Shown: positions 38,201-51,599 of the stretch, in pieces
Layout of the letters: each line of letters starts with the position of its first letter
Position numbering within the stretch: the first letter of the stretch is position 1
NCBI RefSeq assembly: GCF_047495875.1
Contig: NC_092471.1
Span: 9,879,001-9,943,000 of the forward strand
Reading direction: 5' to 3'
DNA from: Pithys albifrons albifrons
Taxonomy: Eukaryota > Chordata > Aves > Passeriformes > Thamnophilidae
DNA: 64,000 bases
Made by a program: the position numbers and the translations under genes
The notes under the pieces: generated by a model
What the model was told of the DNA's origin: nothing
Databases searched by the model: none
What the model saw: only the letters and a program-made list of their open reading frames with translations

Positions 38201-38521
38201 TTAGATGGGAACTGCACTCCAGTTCAGTGCCAGAGCACAAATCATTCTCAGCAGAGGCCTTAGCTGGAAGCAGAGTGAGATGGTGATGAAGCAAAGCTCT
38301 CTCTGGACACTTGTTGTACTCCCAGCAAGCTGGACCTGAATCCCTGGATGCTGGGAAGGATTAAGTGTTTCTGCTGCACCAGCTGCTAAACTAGGATTCC
38401 ACCTCTCAGGTTGTGCCTCAGATGAACCTGCAAAGCTTCTGAATTGCAGCAGCTCATCCTTGGGTGCTGTGGGCAGTTTGTGAGCTCCTTATTGTGAACT
38501 GGTTCCTGTACCTTGGTTTGA

Positions 38522-38535
38522 TCACCAGGTGGCCT
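38522..38535 (+). promoter_or_regulatory. Weak CTCF-like motif
   Basis: TCACCAGGTGGCCT shares the CACCAGGTGGC heart of the CTCF core but mismatches the consensus at the first and the last two positions. It also contains a CAGGTG E-box. It is weaker than the motif at 53685. Confidence 0.15.
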
Positions 38536-41500
38536 GGGATATATGAACAAGGCTATATAGAGGTGATGCTTGCAAAACCAGAAGGTGGCCTTTGCTCTCC
38601 CTGTGTCTCATTTTCTGGGGGTGGTTAACAGCTGTCTCTGATTTTGAAGCTCTGACATCCCCTGAGGTCTTCATGGACTGCCCTGATCCCCTCTCTCCTC
38701 TCTTTATCCCCACCTTGTGCCCATGACTGGGTGTAACCCAGCTCTCCAGTACTGCCCTGCTCTTCAAAAATTCCTGATTGAATCACAATATAAGTTAAGA
38801 GTGTTGACACATGCTTGGCTTCAGTTCTGTAGCTGTTCTGTGTGTCTTCCTGAATAAGCCAGAGTAATTTGGCTTCCCACACTGAATGCTAGAAGAAATA
38901 TGGTGTAGATGTTGGTACAGATGTATAAAGTTTAGTTTGCTGTGATGCACACTGAAAAAACCCAACCCTGACATGAGCACAGACCTGCCAACATTTTGGC
39001 AAACCCTTTAGAGAGAAGTATCACATTTAATGTCTGTGTGTGTTTTGTTAATGACCAGCTTTGAAGGAAGAGCAAAAGCATAAACAAGGTCTTACAAGGA
39101 TTTCCCTTGGAAAAATCTGGGATTCACAGCTTTACATAGAATAAATAACCTGGGGAGAGGAAGAAGAGGCCTAACTTCAGCCACTTCCTTTAGGAGAATG
39201 AAAGCCGTTGGTGTCATCTGATGGCAGATGTCTCTTTTCAGATGTGAGGATAAAGACTATTGTAAAAACCTCACCCTTTTAAAAAGGGATTACAACTGTC
39301 TTCTCAGCATTGTTTTTAACAGCACTCACAGTACAGGGAAGGTAACTGGTAATTGTGTTTTCCTTTTTTTGCTCTGCTGAAGTTTAAAATGGTTGAGACT
39401 GAAACTTCTTATTGTGTCACTGCCACAAGGCACGGTTTGTAGGGTCCAGGCTGCTCCTCTGCATTCAGTAACAAATGAGAGTGCCAGGTACCATTAGGGC
39501 TAGAGACTGTTTAATAATCACCTTTGTAGATATCTAATACTTCTTGTCCTTTCTGGTTTTCTTATTTTTGCCAAAACACAAGCTGTGTGGTAGGTAGCAG
39601 AACTTGTCAGGCATCTGTGCACCCCTAATCTTATTCTTTTATAGCTGTTGAAGCTGCCTGGTTGCCAGTGGAAACTCAGAAGTGAAATACAGGTTGGTAA
39701 CATCTTAAGCACTCAGCTTAATTTAAAGCACTGGAATTAAGGTCACATCGTATCTGTGTTTATCTCCAGGTGTCCCAGTATCCTGATGAACTCTGACAAT
39801 AAGAAAAGCCCTGCCAACTGGGACAAACCCAATGATCAGGATAGAAAAATGTCTCAAATCCTTCTCTTGTCTCTTTATAATTGCAAGGGAGAAAAACCTG
39901 CTAAAAGCTCCAGGTACTTGACAAGTATATAAATGCTGAAATGTTAGTGTCTTAAGCCTCTGTGTTGTGTAAATTTGGATTAATATATCCATGGAAACGA
40001 TTCCACCCAACAGCAATATAGATGACTTAGAAGTTTTGCTTGTGTTCTTGAATTTGTGACAAAATAAAGTTCATGTCATTGGTGTTTTTTCAGCACTGCT
40101 ACGCACCCTTTATCTAAAATAGGTTTTCTTCCTATAATTTTTTGCTCCTAGGGTATGTGCTTTTAAAAGATACATTTTGATTATTTGTATCTTGAAGGAG
40201 TATATAAGAACATATAATTTCTTTGTCAGTTATGCCGTTTATTCAGTTCTTCATCCAGATAAATATGCCTGGAATACTCCTGATTGTGTTCCCAGGTTCC
40301 AGGTGGTTTCCTTAATTGCAGGTTTCTACAATACAGAGATGAAACTTCAGCTTTAATAACCCTTCCAGTAGCACATAATGATTTTTGGTTGGCTAATATC
40401 AGTCACTTAATCTCTTTGACATTAGCATTTTGTTATCAACATTTTATTTTTGAAGACAAACTCTCTGATATGTCAGTACATAACAGGGAAATTTATTTTT
40501 GTTAGCTGGGATTTGTCCAGTTGACTTTTGACCTTGTAACTTGCCCTGTATCTTGGTGGGTCTGGCCCTTGAGACCGTAGAATGTTGCAGCAGAAACCCT
40601 GGGATATGTGGGCAGGTGGAAGAATTGAGGGAGAACGTAAAGAATGAGCTTTTAAAGGTAAACTGCGTTCAAGGAGAATTTCATTAAAGCATTTATTTTG
40701 AACACCATGCCTGAAAACCATTTATTTTGATCTGTGGTGCCTTATTTAGATTAACAGTTACCCTAAAACTGTAATAACCATTATAAAAAAAGGTGTGATT
40801 ATTCCCATTCTGAGAGTTTGGGAGTAATTGGATTTTTCTGGGCTCCTGTTAGTAAAGTGCTTACCTGCAAACACCTGGGACTAGGGGCTCTTAAGTGGAG
40901 CTCAGCTGGTGTGGTGCAGAGCTGCTTCCCTGTGGCTGTGGGAGCGAGCTGGGCTTTGCAGATGGATTAGCTGTCACTGTTCCAGTCAATGATTTTCTCT
41001 TTCCAGCTATTCCCTGCATTTGTAGTGCTGTAAAAGAACTACATAGGAGAAAGGAAAAAAACAACCAAACCAGAAAATGCAGTCTTGTTTTAGCAAGGGG
41101 AGAGTCTGGGTTTTTGAACACTCAATGTTTCTTCTCACTTTTCAGATGTGCAGGTTGGTAATATGGACCTCAAATGCTGAGTTTTGGCATTAGGAAGCAT
41201 TTCTTGAGGAAGATCATAAATCTCTAAAGGGAGTCATGATCCAATTGCTGATGCAACCTGATTGTATCAGTCTGAATGGAGCTGCCAAAATACAATTAAA
41301 GAAACTTCTTGTATTCTCTGTCTTCCAGCTGGGATACAATTGTTCATGTCACTCTCACACTTCTTATTTTCCTGGTGACAATTGATCTGATATACTGCTT
41401 GAAAAACATTCATGCTTATTCTTTCAGGGCTGTTTTATGACATAATGCTGTAGCAAATTTTTTAGCCTTAAAACCGATCCTATGCAGGATACTATGTGTT

Positions 41501-43509
41501 GTCAGCATTCCATCCTCTAGTCCCTTAATATTAATGGATTTGTATTAGACAGAGAATTACTGTTGGCTGCCATTAGCTAGAGGTGCATTTAATATCAGTG
41601 ATGTGTGACATTTCCTTGGCTGATCCTGCTTTTGCATCTGAAGTATGGGAAGGCAGAAAGGCTCATTGTGGTTCTGCTCTGTGTTTTCTGAGCGCCCAGA
41701 CTTGATACAGCCTGTGGACATGAGTGCTGGCTTTGTTGGGAAAGGTGGTGGGCTGTGCATGGGCTGGATTCTTGGTGTGGATTTCATGTGGCTTTTCTAC
41801 CTCTGCTTCGAATTTGCCCTAGGGAAATATTCCCTTGCTGCTTCCTAGCCACTTGACTAGGTAGGAAGGGCCTAATCCAGAACTCATCAGAGGTGGTGGG
41901 GACAGGAGGGCAGGTCTGGGGAGGTTGTCTGTGTGTGTTTCAGTGCTTGCCAGACCTTATTTGGGTGTGGGTGAATCCCTTGAATTGGTAATTGCCAGTC
42001 ATTAGATCTCCCGTTTCCAGACAGGATTTGCTCAGCTCCAGGACATCAGCTTGCCCTGCTCTCCTGAAGTGGGGCATTGATGCTGACATGAGTGGGCAGA
42101 TGCCCAAGTCCTCGGCTGTGCAGCAGAGCTTGGTGTTTACTGGTGTCACTGCTTGCTGTGGGTGCTCTGGGGACAGCTGTGGCTGGACACCTGGCAGAGC
42201 ATCTGTCGAGGGACACTGGCAGCCCAGGAGATGGGGAGGATCCAAAGTCAGTCCCCAGAGGGATGGCAGAGGGGGAGGATCCATGGGAAGGAGAGAGGAG
42301 AGGCAGCAGGTGTTTTGGGGTAGAGTCCTCCCAAAGATCATCTCAATCCAAACTTTTATTTCAACCTGGTTCTCCTTTCAGTGGTTTTGCATTAAGCCTT
42401 CACTGTTCCTGTCTGAGTTTGTATGTGATGTCTGGGCTGTGCTACTCTGTCACCCTGAACTTCTGTGGATGCAAATTCTCTACTTTTCCACCTCCCTGTT
42501 GTAACTTGTGTATTCTGTCTGCGTGCTGCTGAATACTGCTGGAAGTATCAGTAATCCGTAAGGATTTATTAAAAGCTATTCTCTCTGAGGCCTGGAAGAA
42601 ATTTTCTCATGATTTACCAAGCTGAATGTATAATCAGCACTTGTATCGCTTGCTGAATTCCTGGTGATGTGTATTTCCCAATGGGTTGGGGGATATCGTT
42701 GCAAATCAGCTTCCTTTATGAACGTCTTTGTATTGACTGTCACTTCTAGTTTTGCTGGTTTTGTTTAAGAGCATTGCACACATAATGGCATTTAGCCCAG
42801 AGGAAAGATGCCTCAAAGAGTAATGGGGATTTCTTTAATGAGGATCATTATTATTTGTAAAGCACTGACCTGGTCATGAATCAGATTTCTATTGTGTCCT
42901 ATAAAACCACGGGGTAAAAGCAGTCTTAGTTTTAAACTAATTTCAATGAAAGCAAAGGTTAAATGTTAACAGAGCTGACTATCAAAAGAACAAAACATGT
43001 TAACAAAATAACTTTTGGGGGATAGGAAGGAAAACAATTATTCCTGATTTAATTAAAGAAGAAAAGAAATCAGCTGTTCTGGATTTGAGCTGGTTGTGAG
43101 ATAAGGTTTCTCTCTTGTACAGAACCCCCATTTGACCTTTCTATAGAATACAGTGTCTCATGGAAGACTAAAAGTGAAAGTGGTAGATAACATCTATTAA
43201 TCAATGGTATGGAAATTCTTCAGGCCTCAAAGTTGGTGTTTCGTTGCATGTCTTGGGAATCAATGTTGTTTCCAAGTAAATAAAACAAAATCAATACAAG
43301 ACATGTATTTCATTTTGGTTGCAAGTCATTAGTTTCTAGTGTTTCTGAACCTTTAACTGCAAACAAAATCCTTATAAAATTGCCTTTAAAGAATAAACAA
43401 TACTCAGGAGACTTCAACATGTTAAGTCATGTGAGATACAGAACCTTGCAAGGATCTAATTGTTTAAGAGCTACTTGTGTGGTCTTGCAATGCACTGTTG
43501 CTGGAAATA

Positions 43510-44076
43510 GATTGTGTGTTGGTCTTGAGGAGGGAGTTTTCTCCATAGTAGCTGCTTTGGGGCTGGATTTGGATACGTGCTGGAAACATGGCTGATAATT
43601 CAGAGGTGTTTCCCTTAATACTGAACAGCTTACCCAGAGCCAGCAGCTTTCCTGCTCCCCACCCCACCAGCGAGGGGCTGGGGGGGGCACAAGGAGCTGG
43701 GAGGGGACACATTGGGACAGCTGATCCCAACTGACCAAGGGATATCCCAGTCCAAATGGCCTCAGGCTCAGCAATAAAGCTGGGGGAGAAGGAGGAAAGG
43801 GGGATATTTGGAGTGGTGGTGCTTGTCTTTCCAAGTTACCATTATAAGTGATGGAGCCCTGTTGTCCTGGGAATGCTGATCCCCTGCCTGCCCCCTGGAA
43901 GTGGGGGTGAATTCCTTGTTTGCTTTGCTTGTGTGTGCATCTTTTGTTTTATCTGTTAAACATTCTTTATCTCGACAAGTTTCCTCACTTTTATTCTTCT
44001 AGTAGTCTTCCTGATCCTCCTGGGAAGGAGGGAGCAGCCATGTGGGGCTGTTACCAGCTGGGGTAAAACCATGGCA
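43510..44076 (+). mobile_element. Solo LTR of an avian endogenous retrovirus (ERVL-like)
   Basis: A recognisable LTR runs in plus orientation. Landmarks in order are 'tgtgttggtcttgaggagg', 'ctgctttggggctggattt', 'gtgctggaaacatggctga', 'ccaccagcgaggggctggg', 'gctgggaggggacacattg', 'gacagctgatcccaactga', 'agggatatcccagtcc', 'caataaagctgggggagaa', 'tgatggagccctgttgtcc', 'gtgaattccttgtttgctt', 'gttaaacattctttatctc', 'tttcctcacttttattctt' and an end at 'gctggggtaaaaccatggc' plus a final A. The expected TATA box upstream of 'aagctggggg' has decayed to 'caataaag', so promoter function is doubtful. No internal region or second LTR is nearby, so it is probably a recombination-derived solo LTR. The 5' boundary is uncertain and may lie somewhat further upstream. 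Confidence 0.8.
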
Positions 44077-47000
44077 AGGCTGCAGGCAGGGTTCTGGCTG
44101 GAAATACTCCATCAATGTCTCAGAGGTCAGTGATAGGAAGAAAACAATCTGAGTTTTTTCCTCTCAGTTCTTCCTGTGTTGTCTCATTCTTCTATGTCTC
44201 TTTGGAGTCTGTTCTTACAGAAAATGCCGATATAAAGCACCAGACTGTCAGCCTTGTTTCAGCCAGTGTTCTCTTCTTCACGACACTCCTTTCTTGCATA
44301 AATTCATCCCCAAAATACTGCATTGCATCTGGTATCCTAAAAGCCACTAAGGTTGCAAAAGTGTTACTATGGTTTTGCTTTTCCTTCTGCTATGACTTGC
44401 AAGAGATAGTGAGTGTATTGTGTTGGCTTTCTTAGATACAAACAACAACCACCTTGAGCAGGGGGGATGTAAAAAGCCTGAGGATGACAAAAATCCTACT
44501 GCTTTATATTATTGATGAAGGCTTAGATTGGACAACAGTTAAAGCCTCAAGAAAACAAAGTAGTAACAGAGGGTGGGGAGAGCAGAGCAGAACACAAACT
44601 TCCCTGCAGGGAGCTGAGAAGCCAGTGAGTCATTTTTCCTCAGGGACAGAAACAAGAGCCATTTGTCACACAAAAATCAAGGAAGTGAATTTTGGGACAT
44701 TGTCTATACTGCAGTCCTACGTCATTTCATTGAGTTATTATGTTGTGAAGTTCACACAACCCCCTCAGCTGAGCACCTGACCGATATTACTCAGGTGCTC
44801 AGGGAAGAATGGGCTTATTGGGAAATTGTATCCTCATTAGCTGTAACAGGCAGAACATTCATCCTGCTTCCCATCACAAAAAGCCTAATCAGTGTCCTTG
44901 GTTTTCTTCTGTTAGATGATTCATATAGGTATGAAAGCATTGTGGTTCCATCTTGGTTAATTGTTCTGTCCCTGCATTTCTGAACTTATTTTTCTTTGAA
45001 AAAATATACTGGGGGAAAAGAGAAATTAAAACTGGGTGATGGAACTTTCAGTTTTATGCTACAGAAAGTCAAGGATGATTAACACAGATTTTAAGACTCA
45101 AGTTTAAATGAATTTTCTTGGAAATTCTTACTGGTTTTGTATTTGCACACTGTTTTGTTCCTTGCTGTTTTCAAGGTGTGAATTCTCCTCCTTGGTAGTG
45201 CTTTCAGTCAAGGTCAGTAGAAAGAGGGAAAAACCCAAGTCTCACTTCTCCAAATTGTAACTGTGAGGATATGTTGAATGTACTATTGGCATAGAACCAG
45301 ATTTAATACTAAGAGTAACAGAGACTTGCAGCAGGAATGAAATATCAGCGTTAAAGGCTGTGAAGAGGAGGAGAAGCTGGTGGACAAAAGAGGTAGAGCC
45401 AAAGAAACTCAGACTGGAGTTGAGTGAATGCAGCAATAAAGCATTTGCAAATGTTCCTGTGAATAAAACCTGCTGATTTGATTTGCTGCTATTGCCTTCC
45501 ATTTTAATCACTTGAAAACATCTGGTTCAGCTGATTCTTATTCACAAGAACAAAACACAGAAGACAAAAGCACTATGGATACTTGTTTAGATTTCTGAGA
45601 TATTCCCACTAGAAGTGACTTAGCCCTTTTGATTTTTTTCCTCTTAATTTGCACAAAAGACTATCAGTTGCGTGTGTTCATTGCATGAACTCTTGAAACT
45701 TACGGCCTGTTTGTAGAGCATTTATGCATTAAAGGAAGGGAAGGATTCTGATACATGATCCAGATCATGCAAAGAAAGGAAAAAAGTGTCTCAGGTGTGA
45801 CTGTCATGAAGGGGCAGGTATAAATAACATTTTGCTACCAGTATATGAACAGAGGAGACCTGGGGATATTTCTGCTTTCAGTTTAGTTAAAGATAAATCC
45901 AAAGCATGCAGGGGTTAACTAGTTAATTACAAAACTTGGGTATCAGTGTATTATATCCCCTCTAAATACTATGATTTATGGTATGATAAGTCCAACTTCT
46001 CTTAAGTTGCAGATAATTGCAGCCCTTTGGGAAGGGCCACAGGTGTGTGTTGTGCAGCATCAACTCACAATGGCTTTGTCACTTCAGATGGATTCAAAGT
46101 GTTCTGGTGGTTCGAGAGTTGATGGGGTTTGTGCAAGTTCAAGTTTTGTAACTCTCCACTGTCCCAGTTTTATGCCAAATCAAATGGTGTTTGCCCTTCC
46201 ATAGCAGGCAGTGTATAATAATGTATATTATAGTGATCTGATGCTATGTTTCCTGAACAAGTAAGAGCTCTTTCTGTGCTTGGAACAGTGTACATTCTTT
46301 GGCAAAACCACCAGACTATCTTATTTTAAATCTGCCCTTTTTCAGATGCTCTGTGTGGTCTCTAACACCCAGCTCAGAGGGAGAGGCTTTATTAGGTCAA
46401 CATGTCTTTCATTTTCTGCTGCCAGTTTTAAAACTTGCTGTGTGGAATGTCATCTGCCCACTGTCCCCTGAGGTGTGAAAGTCCTGTGCCCCATAGCAAG
46501 GGAAGAACACACCAGACCTCAAGGAGCTACCTGGAGGGAAAGAGGTGTAAGTCCTTGTCCAGGATGGGATCTGAGCCTATGATGTGTGACTTCTCTGTTT
46601 TAGTTCAATTTTTCTCTTGTGTTTAAGTAAGTGAAGAAAGATCTAGATTCCATATCTGCTTTTAAGGCTTGGGTGTTTTATTCTTTGCTTTTTCCTGGTG
46701 TGACTTTGTCAGTTGGGGCTGTTGCTGCCACCCCATCTCTCAATGGCATTGCTGTGCATGTGCAGAGGAGTGATTAGAGCAGAAAAACTCCTCTTCCTTG
46801 GAAAACTCATGGCTCTCAAAGCTGCTTTATACCTATATTGGCCTAAGAGTTGCTGGCTGGGGTGGTTTGTTCTTTCTAGATCTCATAGCTAAGCACTCAG
46901 AGAATAAACAAGGCCTTGGATGCCTCTCTGATCTTCCTCTGCTTTTGCTCTAAGCACTCTGCTCAGCTGTCCAGCCCCCGTGGAGTGCTGAGGTTTATCA

Positions 47001-50000
47001 CTACCTTTGAGACTTCGTTAGGTGTGGGGTATTACTGGTCAGGTTAACACTGTGACTTTTGCTACCATAAAATGTTAATACACCTAAAAGGAATCTTCAG
47101 ATGGTTGGCTTTGATGGGTTGGTAGCAGCCTTTTCCAGGGCTGAAACAGTGACCTTTGCTGCCCATCATTTCTTCAGATAAATGCTTTTCCTGCCATTCC
47201 CTCCTGCAGGGAGACAGGCCTCTTCTCCCTGGTTGAACTTACCTTATTCAAATCTTGCTCCAATTTTCCCTGTTTTTCCTAGTCCCATGCCTGAACCTCA
47301 ACCCTGTTCCTCAACTTCTGTGGAAACAGAAGTTGTGACTGTAGATATCAAACTGCGTATTCTAAACTCAGCTTGCATCTGCAGCTTCCAGCTGTTGTTC
47401 TTCACTTGGTTTCTGCTTATTTTTATGTTCTTAGCTCTTCCTCAAAATATGAAGGGAGATGTAATATATATGGAAATTGTTAAGTTGCACTTACTGAAAC
47501 TGAGTAAACAAGCTTAGATCCTGCAAAGATTTTTGTATGTGCTGAACTGTATGTGGTAGGTGTCTCCTCTGGCTGCAGGAGCGGGGTTGGATGTTCTCAT
47601 GTGCCACATGGGCAGGAGATTCCAGCAATCTCTGGGATGCACCATTCAGGGTTTCCATGTGCAAGCAAAAAGACTTGCAAAAAAACCAGTGGGAAAAATA
47701 TTTTCTCTCCTTTTCCCTCAGACTGACAGTGTAATGAGTCACAGCATTGGTTTGGTTTTTGTTTGTTCTTACAGGTTCCTTTGCTAAGGCAGTGCTCTTG
47801 CTGCCAAGTAGTTTATTGCTATAGCTTTCTGTTCCTGTATGCAGATGGAGAGAGGAGGCCTCAACCCACAGTCAGCACCTGCTGGAATTTGATTTTAGAA
47901 TGGCTTGAGAAGCTTGAAGACAGTACTTTGTTAAGTTAATCTGTTCTCAAAGTCCAATCTAATCTACCAAGTGGCGATTGGAAGAACCTGTTATAGAAAG
48001 CTGATGATTAAGTTCCAATGAGGTCACTGTAAATTTCATTGTGGACTTTAAACAAAGGGAAATTACTGAAAACATTTATTTAATGTGCCCTCTTTGAGAC
48101 CAAAGGTACCAATTTACTAGGACATATTGCAAGCTAAGAGTTCCTTTGTCTGTCAACAACTGTCATACAAGACACATTCGTTCTCTTATGGGCACTCTAC
48201 CACGGAATTTTATGCCTCCCATAAATTTAAGCATAAATTATTGTGAGAGGCTCCTACTAAATAATGTGTTACAGTTTAGACAATTTCTTTCATGACCTGG
48301 GGAGGCTAATGGCAAGTAAACGGTAGGTTGCCTTTTTGGTAGTAATGCAAACATGTCTCAAAGGGCTTTGGAGCCAGAGAGGGAGCAGCATGACCTTCTA
48401 TATAACGTCCAGCTCTATGCTGCCACTTCACTTGCTGTCCTAATCCTGAATTGATCTCAGCTTGAAATTGGTTTACTTGAATATTTTAGAATATGCTAGT
48501 GTTAGTGCCTTTAATCATGTTTTTGTGATCAGGTGAATTTTAGGAGTTGCTGTCATTGATTTCTGAAGTTGGAAACTGAGTATGCCTGTGTGTGAGTACA
48601 TATTTCAGCTGTTGGGACTGCCCTAGCCTTCAGCTTTATCCTTGCTTTCATGAAATAAAAGCTTTGGTCAGAAGCTGCTAGAAGAGAGTTAGTCAAATGA
48701 GAAGTAAAAACCCCACAAAAATGTTTACATTTTCTTGAGTCACTTTTGTATAATTTTAGATTTAAAAACCATTTTCCTCACTACTGTAGTAAGAAATGGA
48801 AAATACATGGGTTTTTATATTCCACAGACTTTCATTGTTACATGATAATGCCATGGAAATCAGTAGAATATTTTCTACTAAATATGTTGAATAAAAAGGC
48901 CATTCTGAAAGCATTTATTTGTCAGAGAAAGGAAAAATGCAACAGGCAAATCTTAGCAAGAATAACTTTGCACTTGATTGAGCAGGAGTAACCCATGTAG
49001 GCATGGTTACCCTGACTGAAGCAGTGCAGATCTTTTGACAAGGAAGCCTCAAGTTCATCTTGTCTCATCCAGGGCTGGATGTGAGATTCTTAAATGCCTC
49101 TCTTGGCTTAAAGTGATGAGGATGATAGAACATTTTCAAGAGTGCAAGAAAGCAGAAGAATGGCTCTGCAGGCATGGCAGAGGTATATGGGCTCTTCTGG
49201 GAGAGAATGTGGCCTTGAGTAGGACCCCAGTTCTGCCAGCACTGGTGACTATTCGCTGTTAGAGGTTCTGGTACATGCTCTGCAAGGACATGCTGTAGGT
49301 GAAGTTCTCATGGTTCTGCTCTTACTGCTTATGCTGGATGGATCTACTCAGCATCCTCCCAAATGTGATTTTGTTGCTGTGAGAGGGGAGGTAGGCACTT
49401 CTGCTGTAGATTGTGCAGGATTATTGATTTCAAATACAATGTACATAGACTTTGATGAACTCCAGAGTTTAGGAGGATTTCCTTTACCAAAGGCCTCTTG
49501 TCAGGTTTAATCAGTCTTGAAACAATTTTGTAGGTTATTCTTGAACCCAGGAAGTGGAAGAAAAGAATTATAGAAAATTTCCTAAACAAGACCTAAATCC
49601 CTATTGCTTTTACAGTCTGGGTTTTTTATTATTTTTTATTTGTTGACAACAAATGTATAGAAGCCAGCCTTAAACTAAAGGTATAACATCTGCCATGGTG
49701 CTATGGTTGCTTTCCTAGGTGGGTATGTACCTACAAGCAGAGGTGCCTCAGGTGTCACCACAGCAGTGATGGTGCTGCAGACACTGCTCTGGATTTTGCC
49801 ATAGCAGCGGCTCTGCCCTGCACAGCATCTTCATGTCAGGGATGGCTCCATAAATGTTATGGAGGTGACACCTCACACAGAGCATGTGAGTAATTGATTT
49901 TGGCAAGGAAGAGGAGAGGTTCCTGTCCTCTTGAGCTCTTCATGGAGATAGCAGGAGATGAGGAATAATGGGAATTGCTTTTATAGATGAACAGATGTGT

Positions 50001-51599
50001 TAGTTTGTCATAATAGCTTCAATTTTGATTTCTTCCACTATCATACATTTTGAGTAAATGTGTCCTGGGTAACATGTCAAAAATACCACTCAATCTGCAG
50101 TTACATGAACAGGAGTGAACAAGTCTTTGCTTTTAAAGCTTAATTTTTCTTTTCTTTTGAAAACTTTCATTTTGAAATGAAAGAGCAGGAAAGGATGGGA
50201 AGAGGAATTGAGATAAAGGGACTTGGCTGAGACCATCCGGGAGATCCGTAGTGATGGGAAGGCTCTGCTGTTTGAATTCCACACCACTACCATGCTTGCT
50301 GTTGGAAGTAGCCAGAGGAAGAGCCAATTTTGTTATCAGGCTTCTCCTGCATGTAATTTATTGTTTCCCCTCTTCTGGCCTTTTGCAAGTTTTTAGGAAG
50401 CAGTTAGGGCAAAATATTTGAAAATTCTTAATTTTCCCCTTTGGTTTTCCAGGTTTTTACTGTTTTTTTTTCTTATGTCTGTGGGGCAAGGCTCCTATTA
50501 AAACATTTAGAGACTTCTCCAAATGACAGTGTTCGCACTTTCTGTGACTGAATTATGTTACATTGGGTGTTCCACATAGACAGTGCAATGATCAATAGCA
50601 TGAAAAGAAGACACTGCTACAGTTCCCACTGAAGGAAGATTAACTGCCTCTATAGATGTCAAAGAGCAGGAGGAGATGAATGGGGACAGGAAAACAGGCC
50701 AGTTTCCCTCAAAATGCATAGAATTTACAAAGGGCATCTCCTCTGTGAAATTCCCTGTTGGATGTCTGAGGGAAAGGTTAGAAGGAAAAGGTGTGTTGGG
50801 AGTGCACAAGTCTGTTTTGTGTGGACATTGATTTGGCCTCTTGCTGTGAGTGGGTGTTTATGCTGATCGCAGGGGGTGGTTCATGACAAAAGGATGGATG
50901 ATTTTGGTGCTACTCCTCAATTTCTGAGTGCCCTTGACAAGAAGGGAGATTAATGAGTTGAATGCAACAGGAATATATCAGGTGGGTATTTGTACTTTGG
51001 AAAGATTATGAATTTAAAATGAGAATGCTTTGGGTGTAGGTATGCTTATGAAGATACTTGCAGCATGCAAAGATTGAGGGGATCAGCGAGTCCATAAAAT
51101 TAGAATTGGATGAAAGGGAGCTCCCAGGATTCCCTTTGGACATTGATGCCACGAGCACTTCACAGCACTGTGAAGCACCTACCTAGAGATCAGAGCTCTA
51201 TACCCATTACTGCTGAGTCCTCCCATTCTGTAAGGCTGATAAATGGAAAATGGGAATTCTTTCACACTCAAGAAATGTGGACCTTGGTGACTGCTGAAAG
51301 ATGCACTGGATGCCAAGGAAGTGTGCAGTGCAATCTGTGGGGATGGGGTGTTACTGAGCCAAACTGCAGCAAAACTGAAGGTAAACACTGAGACTGGTCA
51401 TTGTACTTTGATACAAATGGTTGAAAAATTCCTTTTGCAGTGGTGAGAGTTGTCAGGACCCTAAATACATCAACAGGGTTTTTATGTCTTCTTGCCTGGG
51501 CATTTGATTGCTCAAGGTAAGTTCTGACCCTTTGATTGCCCAGAAAAACTGTAGGGAAAAGAGCTGTCAGAAATCTCATCTGGAACTTTTTGGTTCAGA
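44077..51599. other. Unique sequence, nothing recognised
   Basis: Seven kilobases between the solo LTR and the CpG-richer block, with no supported exon, RNA gene or mobile element. Open frames are all short and unremarkable. Confidence 0.5.

Larger units (their letters stand above)
32891..43509. other. Unique sequence with one CpG cluster
   Basis: No gene is recognised in 10.6 kb. Six CpGs fall between 33775 and 33880 (33775, 33810, 33819, 33838, 33854, 33879), unusually dense here but too few for a CpG island. The A-rich tract, the possible MIR relic and the weak CTCF-like word are listed separately. The GC-richer parts at 35.56-35.88 kb and 42.0-42.35 kb give chance open frames on both strands. 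42.6-42.9 kb has conserved-element character. Confidence 0.5.

Noticed and set aside
42092..42532. 146-codon plus-strand frame whose N-terminus looks like a signal peptide
   Set aside because: It overlaps two other long frames (plus 41992-42504, minus 41940-42341) in a GC-rich patch, and its later part is a Cys/Leu-rich string typical of chance translation. No family resemblance.
43672..43706. G-rich stretch in the LTR as a quadruplex
   Set aside because: The run of eight G can be split, but the following loop of 11 bases exceeds the usual limit, so it is not canonical.
43427..43834. 135-codon minus-strand frame
   Set aside because: It lies mostly antisense inside the solo LTR, and a proline-rich translation is expected from the LTR's G-rich sense strand.
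51510..51545. Short direct repeat 'tttgattgc' near 51508 and 51532
   Set aside because: Nine bases repeated about 25 bp apart in AT-rich sequence is expected by chance; no element lies between the copies.
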